Assembly (NCBI GenBank): GCA_030627905.1
Contig: DAOVRZ010000063.1
Coordinates: 1 to 32,802 of the forward strand
Reading direction: 5' to 3'
DNA: 32,802 nt
Origin: JAGMES01 sp023128035
GTDB lineage: Bacteria; Bacillota; Halanaerobiia; DY22613
This document shows, piece by piece, positions 14,354 through 22,443 of the stretch. Position 1 is the first letter of the stretch, and each line of letters starts with the position of its first letter. The notes beneath the pieces were generated by a model. The model made no database searches. It saw nothing but the letters and a program-made list of their open reading frames with translations, and was not told the origin of the DNA. The position numbers and the translations under genes were made by a program.

Positions 14354-16046
14354 AGTGTTTGGGGTATCTCGAAGAGATACCCCAATTTATGCTATCTTTG
14401 AAAAAGTCATTTATATAGTTGTCATTGGCGGTGTTTTGATTTTTACTCTATGGCCTATAGTAGCAGTATTGCTTAAAAGTATTTTTAATAATGGATCATT
14501 GGATTTTAGTAGTTACAAGCAATTATTCACACAAAACCGAGAGTTATTATTAAATAGTCTTTTTGTGGCTGTACTAACTACTTTTTTTGCTTTAGTTTTA
14601 GGTTTGAGTATAGCTTTATATGTGACCCATTCCAATTTAAAGGGGAAAAAAATTGTTTTTGCAATTTTGCTTTTAACAATGATTTCACCACCTTTTGTTT
14701 CATCACTATCTTATATTATGTTATTTGGAAGAAGAGGTTTAATTATATATAAACTACTTGGCCTGAAGCTAAACCCTTATGGTTGGCACGGTATAGTCTT
14801 AATGCAGTCTATATCTCATGCCTCTCTAGCTGCATTATTAATAATTGGTGTTTTGAGAGGGATTGATAAAAGCATTGAAGCATCTTCACTTGATTTGGGA
14901 GCCAGTAGCTTTAAAACTTTAATGAAAGTAACAATTCCAATGGCAAAACCTGGTATTATTGCAGCAGCATTAATTGTTTTTGTTAAGTCATTATCTGATT
15001 TTGGAACTCCTATTATTATAGGAGGTGGCTTTAGTGTATTGGCTACGGAAGCCTATCTTAATGTAATTGGATTGTATAATCTTTCGAAAGCTTCAGCTAT
15101 GAGTACTTTACTGCTTTTGCCAGCTCTGATCGTCTTCTTTGTTTATCGACGGGTAATGAGTAAATCACAATTTTTTACCAGTAAAACGGTCCAATCTGGG
15201 GATAGTAGTTTGAAATTACCTGGATGGCTTAAAATAATTTTAGCATCAATAACGTGGAGTTTTCTTATTTTTGAGATCTTAAAGTATTCAACGATTTTTT
15301 GGGGAGCTTTTGCAAAAACCTGGGGAGTGAATTATTCTTTCAGCTTGATACATGTAAAAAACTTAAATTATGTAAAATTAGAAAGTTTTCTTCGAAGTTT
15401 AAAGTATTCATTTATTGCAGGTTTTGTTGGGAGTATTATTGGTCTTTTTCTATCTTATATTCTTGAAAGAAAGAAGATCCCTGGAAGCCGGGTATTAGAT
15501 TTTGTGGCTACTCTACCATTTATGATCCCTGGTACTTTTTTTGGAATTGGTTACATACTTGCTTTTCATAACAAACCATTAGCATTAACTGGTACTGCAT
15601 TTATTGTAGTAGTAAACTGTATTTATCGTCAATTACCTTTAGGAACGAAAACAGGTGCAGCAGTCTTAAGTCAGTTAAACCCTGATATTGAGTCTAGCGC
15701 AAAGGATTTAGGGGCCAGTGAATTTCATGTATTTAAAGATATCGTTCTTCCAAGCTTAAAACCTGCTTTTTTACTTAGTTTTATTAATACTTTTACATCG
15801 ACAATGACAACGATTGGGGCTATCATATTTCTGATTTCACCAGGTTCAAAGGTTGCTACTGTAGAAATGTTTGATGCTATTAAGAATGGTGATATTGGAA
15901 TCGGAGCAGTATTTGCGAATCTTATTATTATCTCAGTATTAATTATTAACATTAGTTTTGCATGGTTTATCTTAAAAAAGAAAAATTCAACTTTTTTTGT
16001 GGGTAGGGGGAAAACAAATGTATCTGCAATTGAAACAATTAACTAA
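14319..16046 (+). CDS. fused two-domain ABC permease (FbpB type)
   Basis: Up to 575 residues with two fused permease domains and about twelve membrane segments. Each domain has its EAA-loop: EASSLDLGASSFKTLMKV (domain 1) and ESSAKDLGASEFHVFKDI (domain 2), where the ATPase docks. The start is uncertain. The TTG at 14319 has GAGGG 6 bases upstream but lies inside the preceding gene; a GTG at 14355 has no clear SD. A perfect hairpin (14362-14384) occurs within the first codons. The fused layout is typical of Fe3+/2-aminoethylphosphonate importers. It overlaps the ATPase start by 29 bases. Confidence 0.82.
   Translation: MLKNGNKDFITKVFGVSRRDTPIYAIFEKVIYIVVIGGVLIFTLWPIVAVLLKSIFNNGSLDFSSYKQLFTQNRELLLNSLFVAVLTTFFALVLGLSIALYVTHSNLKGKKIVFAILLLTMISPPFVSSLSYIMLFGRRGLIIYKLLGLKLNPYGWHGIVLMQSISHASLAALLIIGVLRGIDKSIEASSLDLGASSFKTLMKVTIPMAKPGIIAAALIVFVKSLSDFGTPIIIGGGFSVLATEAYLNVIGLYNLSKASAMSTLLLLPALIVFFVYRRVMSKSQFFTSKTVQSGDSSLKLPGWLKIILASITWSFLIFEILKYSTIFWGAFAKTWGVNYSFSLIHVKNLNYVKLESFLRSLKYSFIAGFVGSIIGLFLSYILERKKIPGSRVLDFVATLPFMIPGTFFGIGYILAFHNKPLALTGTAFIVVVNCIYRQLPLGTKTGAAVLSQLNPDIESSAKDLGASEFHVFKDIVLPSLKPAFLLSFINTFTSTMTTIGAIIFLISPGSKVATVEMFDAIKNGDIGIGAVFANLIIISVLIINISFAWFILKKKNSTFFVGRGKTNVSAIETIN
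14362..14384 (+). promoter_or_regulatory. perfect intercistronic hairpin at the binding-protein/permease junction
   Basis: GGGGTATCTC and GAGATACCCC form a perfect 10-bp stem around a 3-base loop, 8 bases after the binding-protein stop and inside the permease 5' coding region. No T-run follows, so it is not a terminator. It resembles hairpins that protect the 3' end of binding-protein mRNA and lower permease translation. Confidence 0.65.
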
Positions 16047-16965
16047 AAATTTTGGTTCAAATAATGTCGTTCATAATTTAAATCTGGATGTCAATCAAGG
16101 AGAATTGGTTTGTATTCTAGGGCCTAGTGGATGTGGAAAAACGACTACATTAAAAATGATTGGAGGATTTTTATCTCCTTCTAGTGGTTCGATTATTCTT
16201 GAAAGTATAGACATAACGAGTTATCCTCCTAATCAGCGACCTACTGCAACAGTGTTTCAAAGCTATGCCTTATTTCCACATATGAATGTTATCAAAAATG
16301 TAGTTTACGGTTTGAAATTTAAGGGAATCAGTAAAAAAGAAGCTTTATATCAGGGAGAGAAGATGTTGGAGATGGTAGGGTTAGAACAATATCGTAATCA
16401 AGAGATTGCACAACTAAGTGGAGGGGAGCAGCAGAGGGTTGCTTTAGCAAGAGCATTAGTAATGAATCCAAAAGTTTTGTTATTAGATGAACCTTTGAGT
16501 AATTTGGATGCTAAACTTAGAATTAAAATGAGAAAAGAAATTAAGGATTTGCAAACCTATTTGGATATTACAATGTTATACGTAACCCATGATCAAGAAG
16601 AAGCCCTTAGTATTTCAGATCGTATAGTTGTGATGAATAATGGTGAAATAGCCCAAATTGGACCTGCAAAGGAGATTTACCAGTATCCACAGAATCACTT
16701 TGTGGCTGATTTTATTGGAAGGGTCAACATAGTAAAAAAACAAAATGGTGAGGAGAGGTTTGTTAGACCAGAACATGTAAATATTATAGAAAACAGCGGA
16801 GATGCTAGGGGGAAGATTATTCAAAAACAGTTTATGGGATCATTCACTACATACTTTTTAAATATCAATGAGACTATTATTCAAGCAGATATTTTGAGTA
16901 GAGATGATAAAGAGTGGCAGTTAGGTGAAGAGGTTTCTGTTTCATTTTTTGAAAGCGCTTTATGA
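16018..16965 (+). CDS. ABC transporter ATP-binding protein (FbpC/PotA type)
   Basis: 315 residues from the ATG at 16018, preceded by AGGGGGA; the longer frame to 15997 has no SD. Walker A GPSGCGKTT (35-43), Q-loop VFQSYALFPHM, signature LSGGEQQRVALARAL, Walker B VLLLDEPLSNLD, D-loop and H-loop VTHDQEEA are all intact. A short C-terminal TOBE-like region (FVRPEHVNI...) marks the Fe3+/spermidine/maltose importer class. It powers the two-domain permease encoded immediately upstream. The gene's last codons and stop form the left side of the operon terminator (16952-16973). Confidence 0.92.
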   Translation: MYLQLKQLTKNFGSNNVVHNLNLDVNQGELVCILGPSGCGKTTTLKMIGGFLSPSSGSIILESIDITSYPPNQRPTATVFQSYALFPHMNVIKNVVYGLKFKGISKKEALYQGEKMLEMVGLEQYRNQEIAQLSGGEQQRVALARALVMNPKVLLLDEPLSNLDAKLRIKMRKEIKDLQTYLDITMLYVTHDQEEALSISDRIVVMNNGEIAQIGPAKEIYQYPQNHFVADFIGRVNIVKKQNGEERFVRPEHVNIIENSGDARGKIIQKQFMGSFTTYFLNINETIIQADILSRDDKEWQLGEEVSVSFFESAL

Positions 16966-16980
16966 AGCGCTTTTTATTTT
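16952..16980 (+). terminator. rho-independent terminator overlapping the ATPase stop codon
   Basis: AAAGCGCTT (16952-16960), loop TATG, AAGCGCTTT (16965-16973), then a T-rich tail. The TGA stop lies in the loop and right arm, so the stem overlaps coding sequence. It closes the six-gene operon. Confidence 0.85.
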
Positions 16981-17094
16981 GGAATATTAAAACTTTTAAA
17001 ATTATGAAGGATACTATTATATAATACCGAATTATATATAAGTCAAAGTATTTGCGAGAATGGAGAATTCAGCATTTGATCTTTTGAGTTAAGA

Positions 17095-17116
17095 CCCCCA
17101 CTTCTATAAGTGGGGG
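17095..17116. repeat. hairpin preceding hairpin-repeat copy B
   Basis: CCCCCACTT and AAGTGGGGG form a perfect 9-bp stem around a 4-base loop, directly before the 77-bp repeat. Copy A lacks this hairpin. Together with the repeat it makes three hairpins in tandem, as at some IS200/IS605-type element ends. Confidence 0.65.
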
Positions 17117-17117
17117 G

Positions 17118-17194
17118 AATTGTTTTTAATCTTCAGTGGGGGTAGAATCCCCTACTGAAGCTCCGATGTTCAGCTTTAGCTGGACGAGTTCACT
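17118..17194 (+). repeat. 77-bp hairpin repeat, copy B
   Basis: Matches copy A (4847-4923) at 74 of 77 positions, same orientation. Differences weaken both hairpins slightly (one base in a C-run, one in the second stem). No ORF of a transposase or TnpB is present between 16966 and 17321. The rest of that 355-base gap (16981-17094 and 17195-17304) shows nothing I recognise, including no clear Moco riboswitch. Confidence 0.75.
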
Positions 17195-17321
17195 AACATT
17201 TTGAAATCTTCTTCTTTTAAAAGAGAGGTAGAAATTCTTGGAGGCTATAGGACTGAATAGAGCGGTGAGATAAAAGTAACATAATGTGGGTATAACAAGA
17301 AAGAAAAGGAGGAGTCAGGAG

Positions 17322-18308
17322 ATGAAACAGTTATTAGATCAAATTGGACGCAAAATAGATTATTTAAGAATTTCAATTACAGATAGATGCAATCTTCGTT
17401 GTCAGTACTGTATGCCCTCAGAAGGTGTTGAATATAAATTTCATGATAATATCTTACGGTATGAAGAGATTATACAAATCGTTAAAGTTGGTGTTGAGTT
17501 AGGCATAAAGAAAGTAAGGATTACAGGTGGAGAACCTTTAGTTAGAGGGGGAGTTGTAGATTTTATTAGGCATTTAAATGAAGTTAAAGGCTTGGAGGAT
17601 ATTAGTTTAACTACAAATGGTATCCTTTTAGGCAAGTATGCTGAAGATTTAAAAGATGCAGGTTTAAATAGAGTTAATATTAGCCTAGATACTTTGGATA
17701 GGGATAAATTCAAAATGATTACTAGAAGAGATAATTTTGATCAGGCTCTAGAGGGAATTAAAACAGCTCTTAAAGTGGGATTAACTCCCGTAAAGGTTAA
17801 TACAGTTATGATGAAGGGTGTCAATGATGATGAAATTTTAGATTTTGTCAATTTAAGTCATAATAATCCCATTCATGTGAGATTTATCGAGTTTATGCCT
17901 CTTGGTCAATCAAAAGAGTTATCAGCTGCAAGATATATTTCTTTAGAGGATATAAGAAATCAAATTATGAAAGAGATTGAACTTATTCCAGCAATGGTAA
18001 AAAGTAGCGGGCCAGCTACCACTTATAAAGTTCCTTCTGGACAAGGCACAATCGGTTTTATTACCCCCATTAGTCATAATTTCTGTTCAACTTGTAACCG
18101 GCTTCGTTTGACATCAGATGGAAGATTAAGACCATGCCTTGATAGTAATCTTGAGATCGATCTTCATGATGAGAATGGAAAAATTATTGATGTAAATGAT
18201 ATTAAAGATAAATTTATAAAAGCGATTATGCTTAAACCAGGACATCATAATTTTTTGGAAGAAAGAGGAGAGAGTTCTAGAAGGGATATGTTTCAAATAG
18301 GAGGATAA
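17322..18308 (+). CDS. moaA: GTP 3',8-cyclase MoaA (molybdenum cofactor biosynthesis)
   Basis: 328 residues from the ATG at 17322, which follows AAAGGAGGAG and CAGGAG; a longer frame from 17286 overlaps those SDs. The radical-SAM cluster motif TDRCNLRCQYCMP has Cys23, Cys27 and Cys30. The second C-terminal cluster uses CSTCNRLRLTSDGRLRPC (Cys255, Cys258, Cys272). The protein ends in the conserved GG tail (MFQIGG) needed for cyclase activity. It converts GTP to 3',8-cyclo-GTP, the first step of molybdopterin synthesis. No other moa or moe gene is in the window; the neighbours are a MOSC protein and a TupA remnant. Appears intact. Confidence 0.95.
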   Translation: MKQLLDQIGRKIDYLRISITDRCNLRCQYCMPSEGVEYKFHDNILRYEEIIQIVKVGVELGIKKVRITGGEPLVRGGVVDFIRHLNEVKGLEDISLTTNGILLGKYAEDLKDAGLNRVNISLDTLDRDKFKMITRRDNFDQALEGIKTALKVGLTPVKVNTVMMKGVNDDEILDFVNLSHNNPIHVRFIEFMPLGQSKELSAARYISLEDIRNQIMKEIELIPAMVKSSGPATTYKVPSGQGTIGFITPISHNFCSTCNRLRLTSDGRLRPCLDSNLEIDLHDENGKIIDVNDIKDKFIKAIMLKPGHHNFLEERGESSRRDMFQIGG

Positions 18309-18425
18309 TAATTAACTTTTGTTGCGGTGAGTTGGATGCAGTATATGCCTTCAAACAGCGAATCAAATTACTAACAATGAAAATTTAAATATAGAAAATA
18401 TTATAAAATAGGGAGGTTATAAATA

Positions 18426-18869
18426 ATGGAAGGAATAGTTATAGCAGTTTGTCGTAGCGAGAAAAAGGGAACTGTTAAAGTGGAGATTCCTGTGGGGATT
18501 TTAAAGGAAGGATTTGGATTAGAAGGTGATGCTCATGGAGGTAATTGGCATCGGCAGATAAGCCTTTTGGCAGAAGAAAGTATTGATAAGATGAGAAATA
18601 AAGGATTAGAATTAAAATTTGGTGATTTCGCTGAAAATATCACTACAAAAGGGTTAATTCTTCATAAATTACCTGTTGGAACATTATTAAAGATTGGTGA
18701 AGAAGTCATAATGGAAGTTACACAAATAGGTAAAAAATGTCATCATGACTGTGAAATTTTCAAAAAAATTGGAAGTTGTATCATGCCACTTGAAGGAATC
18801 TTTGCTTGTATTATTCGGGGTGGATCAATAAAAGCTGGCGATAAGATTGTTGTAGAGGCAATTGATTAA
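18426..18869 (+). CDS. MOSC-domain protein
   Basis: 147 residues, essentially one MOSC domain. GILKEGFGLEGDAHGGNWHRQISLL is the conserved beta-barrel segment. GKKCHHDCEIFKKIG carries the Cys thought to hold sulfur or a molybdopterin ligand. Stand-alone MOSC proteins, often next to moa genes in Clostridia, are believed to take part in sulfuration or carriage of Mo/W cofactors. SD GGGAGG precedes the ATG. It follows moaA by about 115 bases, in which I see no gene of good quality. Cytoplasmic; the exact role is not established. Confidence 0.88.
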   Translation: MEGIVIAVCRSEKKGTVKVEIPVGILKEGFGLEGDAHGGNWHRQISLLAEESIDKMRNKGLELKFGDFAENITTKGLILHKLPVGTLLKIGEEVIMEVTQIGKKCHHDCEIFKKIGSCIMPLEGIFACIIRGGSIKAGDKIVVEAID

Positions 18870-18883
18870 GAGGTTGTAAGAAA

Positions 18884-18970
18884 TATAGTGTCATTGAACC
18901 AAGTGGTAGTTGGTATTTTGAAACTGCTCAGGGTATGGGAGCTAGTTTGACGATAGCGAATGAGCTTAAA
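18884..18970 (+). pseudogene. remnant of tungstate-binding protein TupA
   Basis: An untracked frame from 18884 reads YSVIEPSGSWYFETAQGMGA and continues SLTIANELK. The core (G-x-WY...GQGMGA-x-L-x-IAN) resembles the conserved middle of TupA-type tungstate-binding proteins, normally followed by a YTLTDR-type segment. Here it runs straight into a terminator hairpin at 18972. No signal peptide, start or remainder of the gene is present, so it is a fossil of about 29 codons. Its place after moaA and MOSC fits a former Mo/W uptake and cofactor locus. Recognition is by motif only. Confidence 0.6.
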
Positions 18971-18971
18971 A

Positions 18972-19003
18972 AAATCCAGAGTTTTTACTCTGGATTTTTA
19001 TTT
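18972..19003 (+). terminator. rho-independent terminator
   Basis: AAATCCAGAGT (18972-18982), a TTTT loop, ACTCTGGATTT (18987-18997), then a T-rich tail. It ends the moaA/MOSC transcript after the TupA remnant. Confidence 0.85.
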
Positions 19004-19025
19004 TGTAAGAGGATTTTGATGTTTT

Positions 19026-19035
19026 GTGGTATAAT
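19026..19035 (+). promoter_or_regulatory. extended -10 promoter candidate
   Basis: TGGTATAAT: a perfect TATAAT (19030-19035) with a TGn extension, just after the terminator and about 160 bases before the membrane-protein start. No convincing -35 is seen. Confidence 0.45.
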
Positions 19036-19193
19036 TAAATGTAATGGGACTTATATCAGTTGGTGTAATAAAATGTATTAATAGCTATTGGGGGTGTTAT
19101 GAGAGAAAAGCATGAAAGTGCTGGATATAGCGATTGATAATAAATCTTTTGCTATACGTGAATAAGAATAGAACAAAATGGAGGAATTTGAAA

Positions 19194-19847
19194 ATGGACA
19201 AACTGTTATCAACAATTTGGATAGCTCTTTTAGGCTGCGTGGTGGCAATTCTTTCGATTCCTGAGTCAAGAGATATGTTTGTTGAGGCAACGCAAGCATA
19301 TCCTTATTTAATGGGAATTATTAAGATAGGTTTGCTTGGGACGATGGGTGAGCTTTTAGGAGGTAAAATTGTTACTGGTCGTTGGCGTCTTCGAGGAATA
19401 CGTTTACATCAGCGTGTTCTTGTTTGGGGATTTTTGGGAGTAGTTTTTACAGTAGCTTTTCCAATTTTTTCTTTCGGTGTTGATGGATTACTTAACCAGG
19501 GATTGCTGTTTGGTAAGGGATCTGCGATAATGCCTGCTTTTTGGAAATCATTTTTTATGAATACTATCTTTGCTTTTCCAATGATGGTGTTCCATCGCGT
19601 TACAGATACCCTAATCGAGAGAGGGCAACTTTTTACCATCTGGCCAGTTGCAGATGTTTATACTAGTATTGATTGGAAAAACATGTTTAGAGTGGTTGGA
19701 TTCGCATGTATTTGGTTCTGGATTCCTGCACATACTATAACATTTCTTTTGCCATCTGAGTTTCGGGTTATGAGTGCTGCTTTGCTCGCTATTGCTCTTG
19801 GATTTATCCTAGGTTTTGCTAAGAGATCATCTCTTAAGCAACAATAA
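19194..19847 (+). CDS. integral membrane protein of unknown function
   Basis: 217 residues from the ATG at 19194, set by TGGAGGA 12-15 bases upstream; an earlier start at 19134 lacks an SD. About five or six membrane segments, beginning MDKLLSTIWIALLGCVVAIL. Between them are a basic loop (GGKIVTGRWRLRGIRLHQR) and a conserved-looking FHRVTDTLIERG loop, ending in a Lys/Arg-rich tail. The organisation faintly resembles Mpv17/PMP22-type proteins (W-x-P and FWIPAHTITFLLP segments), but I do not consider that established. It lies 69 bases upstream of hydF in the same direction and may be co-transcribed with it. Function not recognised. Confidence 0.7.
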   Translation: MDKLLSTIWIALLGCVVAILSIPESRDMFVEATQAYPYLMGIIKIGLLGTMGELLGGKIVTGRWRLRGIRLHQRVLVWGFLGVVFTVAFPIFSFGVDGLLNQGLLFGKGSAIMPAFWKSFFMNTIFAFPMMVFHRVTDTLIERGQLFTIWPVADVYTSIDWKNMFRVVGFACIWFWIPAHTITFLLPSEFRVMSAALLAIALGFILGFAKRSSLKQQ

Positions 19848-19916
19848 TGAAAGATTAGACACACTATAATTCTTTGTTTATATGGGAAGCTATCTAAAAT
19901 ATTGGAGATGATTTAA

Positions 19917-21143
19917 ATGCAGAATATTCCGAAAGCAAGTCGTCTACATATTGGGGTTTTTGGTCGTCGTAATGCTGGAAAGTCTAGTCTAATTAATGCC
20001 TTAACAAATCAGAATTTAGCTTTAGTTTCTGAAATTGCAGGAACTACAACAGACCCTGTTTATAAAGCGATGGAACTATTACCGATTGGCCCAGTTGTAA
20101 TGATTGATACAGCAGGGATTGATGATGTTGGTACTCTTGGAGAGTTACGGGTTAAGAAGACTATAGAGGTTATTCGTAAGACAGATTTAGCAGTTTTGGT
20201 ATTAGAGCCTGAGGTAGGTATAGGTAGTTACGAAGAAGAGTTGTTGGTGAAATTTAAAGATAGAAAAATCCCTGTAGTTATCGCTATGAATAAAAGTGAT
20301 TTGATTCACAATAATTCTGATGAACTTATCAATCAAGTTCAGAGTGAAACTGGTATTCGTCCGATTATGGTTAGTGCTGAACAAAAACAAGGAATTGAAC
20401 CATTACGAGATGAGATAGCGAAAAATGCACCTACTGATTATGAAAAAGATACGATTATAGGTGATTTGATCAATCCAGGAGATGTAGTTGTGCTAGTAGT
20501 TCCAATTGATTCCGCTGCTCCTAAAGGAAGATTGATCTTACCTCAGGTTCAAACATTAAGAGATATATTAGATCATGATGGTATTGCCATTGTAACGAAA
20601 GAAACCGAATTAAAAGAGACGTTAGCTAAATTACATGAGAAACCAAAGATTGTAGTTACTGATTCTCAGGTTTTTATGAAGGTAGCGCCACTAGTTCCAG
20701 AAGATATTTTGCTAACAGGTTTTTCTGTTCTCTTTGCACGATATAAAGGTGATCTTGATTTGTATTTAGATGGAATAAAAAAACTAGAAGAGTTAAAACC
20801 TGGCGATAAAATATTGATCGCAGAAGCATGTACCCATCGTAGAGTTATTGATGATATTGGTACAATCAAGATTCCTAAGTGGCTTAGAAAGAAGGTCGGC
20901 GATGATTTGCAATTTGATCATGTTGCAGGTAGAGAATATCCGTCTAATCTATCTGAATATGATCTAATACTTCACTGTGCTGGTTGCATGCTTAACCGCA
21001 AAGAGATGCTTGCTCGTCTTCATGAAGCTAAAGCCGCAGGTATTCCAGTTATAAACTATGGTATGGCTATTGCTTATTTACATGGAATATGTGATCGTGC
21101 TCTAAAACCTTTTCCAGAGATTTATGAAAAATGGTTAGATTAA
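19917..21143 (+). CDS. hydF: [FeFe]-hydrogenase maturation GTPase HydF
   Basis: 408 residues. N-terminal Ras/Era-like GTPase domain: P-loop GRRNAGKS (16-23), AGTTTDPV switch I, DTAGIDD switch II and NKSD G4. A central dimerisation domain follows, then the C-terminal cluster motif C-x-H-x45-H-C-x2-C: Cys305 and His307 (EACTHRR), then His353, Cys354 and Cys357 (LHCAGCM). HydF is the scaffold on which the two-iron subcluster of the H-cluster, made with HydE and HydG, is assembled and passed to the hydrogenase. Neither hydE, hydG nor a hydrogenase gene lies in the window, so the maturation genes are dispersed. SD GGAGATG precedes the ATG. It shows that the organism has, or had, an [FeFe]-hydrogenase and an anaerobic metabolism. 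Confidence 0.95.
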   Translation: MQNIPKASRLHIGVFGRRNAGKSSLINALTNQNLALVSEIAGTTTDPVYKAMELLPIGPVVMIDTAGIDDVGTLGELRVKKTIEVIRKTDLAVLVLEPEVGIGSYEEELLVKFKDRKIPVVIAMNKSDLIHNNSDELINQVQSETGIRPIMVSAEQKQGIEPLRDEIAKNAPTDYEKDTIIGDLINPGDVVVLVVPIDSAAPKGRLILPQVQTLRDILDHDGIAIVTKETELKETLAKLHEKPKIVVTDSQVFMKVAPLVPEDILLTGFSVLFARYKGDLDLYLDGIKKLEELKPGDKILIAEACTHRRVIDDIGTIKIPKWLRKKVGDDLQFDHVAGREYPSNLSEYDLILHCAGCMLNRKEMLARLHEAKAAGIPVINYGMAIAYLHGICDRALKPFPEIYEKWLD

Positions 21144-21169
21144 ATTTCATTGATATGTTTGTGTTTAAG

Positions 21170-21197
21170 AGTAGGGGTTTATTCCCTACTTTCTTTA
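21170..21197 (+). terminator. rho-independent terminator after hydF
   Basis: AGTAGGG (21170-21176) pairs with CCCTACT (21184-21190), followed by a T-rich stretch. Confidence 0.7.
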
Positions 21198-21375
21198 TGT
21201 TAAGAAATAATAGCATAATTATCTTTAATAAACCAGCGCATATATACAACTCAAATGAATAAGTTATTTTGCAGGATGTATGACCAGCTATGTAGAATTC
21301 TTATTACTTAGCCTCAATATTTTGATCAAATTAGTGTACTATTTTGACAAATCCACACAGAGAGGAAGCAATCAA

Positions 21376-22443
21376 ATGTTTGATTTTAAAAGTGTTAAAT
21401 TAGAGCAAATAGTCATTCATAAGGTAGGAAATAAACAACGCAATGAAGGGGTTATAATTTCTAATGGGCTGGCCCGCTTAAATAATGATGCTACTAGAGT
21501 CCTCTTACTCAAATATTTTTTATCTTCTTTTAAGAGTGATATGCTGTATAAATTTTATCACGAAACTGATATTCATTTAAATGAATTATATATGTATCTG
21601 AGCAAAATTTTTCTAGAACGCGGAAATTTTTATGATCAGTCAGTGAATATTTTGAAACACCTATATGAAAAATCCACTCACCCACAGATTAAAAATGGTG
21701 AATTTTATATGGTTTATTTATCTAACTGTTTGTTAGATGGTGAACCAACTGATGCTATAGGTATATTTAAATCGGAAAATAAGGAACTTTATTTAAAGGT
21801 AACGCAAGCTGAAAGAAATTTTAATGTAAATCATGAAGAGGGAATCAATATTAAAAAGTTGGATAAAGGTTGTCTGATATTTAATAGTGCTTCTAGTGAT
21901 GGATATAAGATCTGCATTGTCGATGCTGTGACAAAAAATGCTGATGAAGAAGCTTTATACTGGAAAGAAGAGTTTTTAAGAGTAACTGAGGTTCAAGATC
22001 ATGCTTTTCATACAAAGACATATTTAGGTTTATGTAAAAACTTTTGCGAAGATATCTATGGTACACTTCATCAAGCTGATAAAAAAGAGCAAGCTGTCTT
22101 TTTAAATAATGCAATATCTTATTTCTCCACGAATGAGGAATTTGATATGGATCGCTTCTCCAATGAAGTTTTGGTGGATACAAATTGCATTGAAGATTTT
22201 AAAAGTTATAAACAGGACTATGATGAAGCAAATGATTTGAATGTCAATGAAAAATTTAAAATTTCCGATCGTGCTGTGAAAAGTATGAAACGAAAGTTTA
22301 AGAATTTGATCAAACTAGATACAGAGATTGAGATTAAAATAAAGAATTCGCCTGAAGGAGATAACAGTAAGTTTATTGAAAGAGGATATGATCCGGAAAA
22401 ACAGATGCATTTTTATAAAATTTATTTTAATGAAGAGCAATAG
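21376..22443 (+). CDS. NdpA/YejK-like nucleoid-associated protein
   Basis: 355 residues from the ATG at 21376. The SD GAGAGGAAG lies about 10 bases upstream, and the longer frame from 21280 begins with a hydrophobic stretch out of keeping with the family. The N-terminus LEQIVIHKVGNKQRNEGVIIS and later FYMVYLSNCLL, DAIGIFKSEN, GCLIFN and YWKEEFLRV follow the pattern of the 37-kDa nucleoid-associated protein family (PF04245). The C-terminus (ISDRAVKSMKRKFKNLIKLD, IEIKIKNS) is also typical. It is monocistronic between the hydF terminator and mobile-element debris. In Bacillota such genes are often accessory; some may have phage-related or DNA-protection roles, which I cannot test here. Confidence 0.75.
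   Translation: MFDFKSVKLEQIVIHKVGNKQRNEGVIISNGLARLNNDATRVLLLKYFLSSFKSDMLYKFYHETDIHLNELYMYLSKIFLERGNFYDQSVNILKHLYEKSTHPQIKNGEFYMVYLSNCLLDGEPTDAIGIFKSENKELYLKVTQAERNFNVNHEEGINIKKLDKGCLIFNSASSDGYKICIVDAVTKNADEEALYWKEEFLRVTEVQDHAFHTKTYLGLCKNFCEDIYGTLHQADKKEQAVFLNNAISYFSTNEEFDMDRFSNEVLVDTNCIEDFKSYKQDYDEANDLNVNEKFKISDRAVKSMKRKFKNLIKLDTEIEIKIKNSPEGDNSKFIERGYDPEKQMHFYKIYFNEEQ

Noticed and set aside
17195..17321. Possible Moco riboswitch upstream of moaA
   Set aside because: The position suits one, but I could not match the Moco RNA consensus or fold; not called.
18320..18390. Frame reading CGELDAVYAFKQRIKLLT between moaA and MOSC
   Set aside because: It looks protein-like but has no start or SD and resembles no family I can name; perhaps another gene remnant.
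19099..19160. Short frames MREKHESAGYSD and MKVLDIAIDNKSFAIRE
   Set aside because: GGGGGTG precedes the first, but both are under 20 codons and resemble nothing known; insufficient for a gene call.
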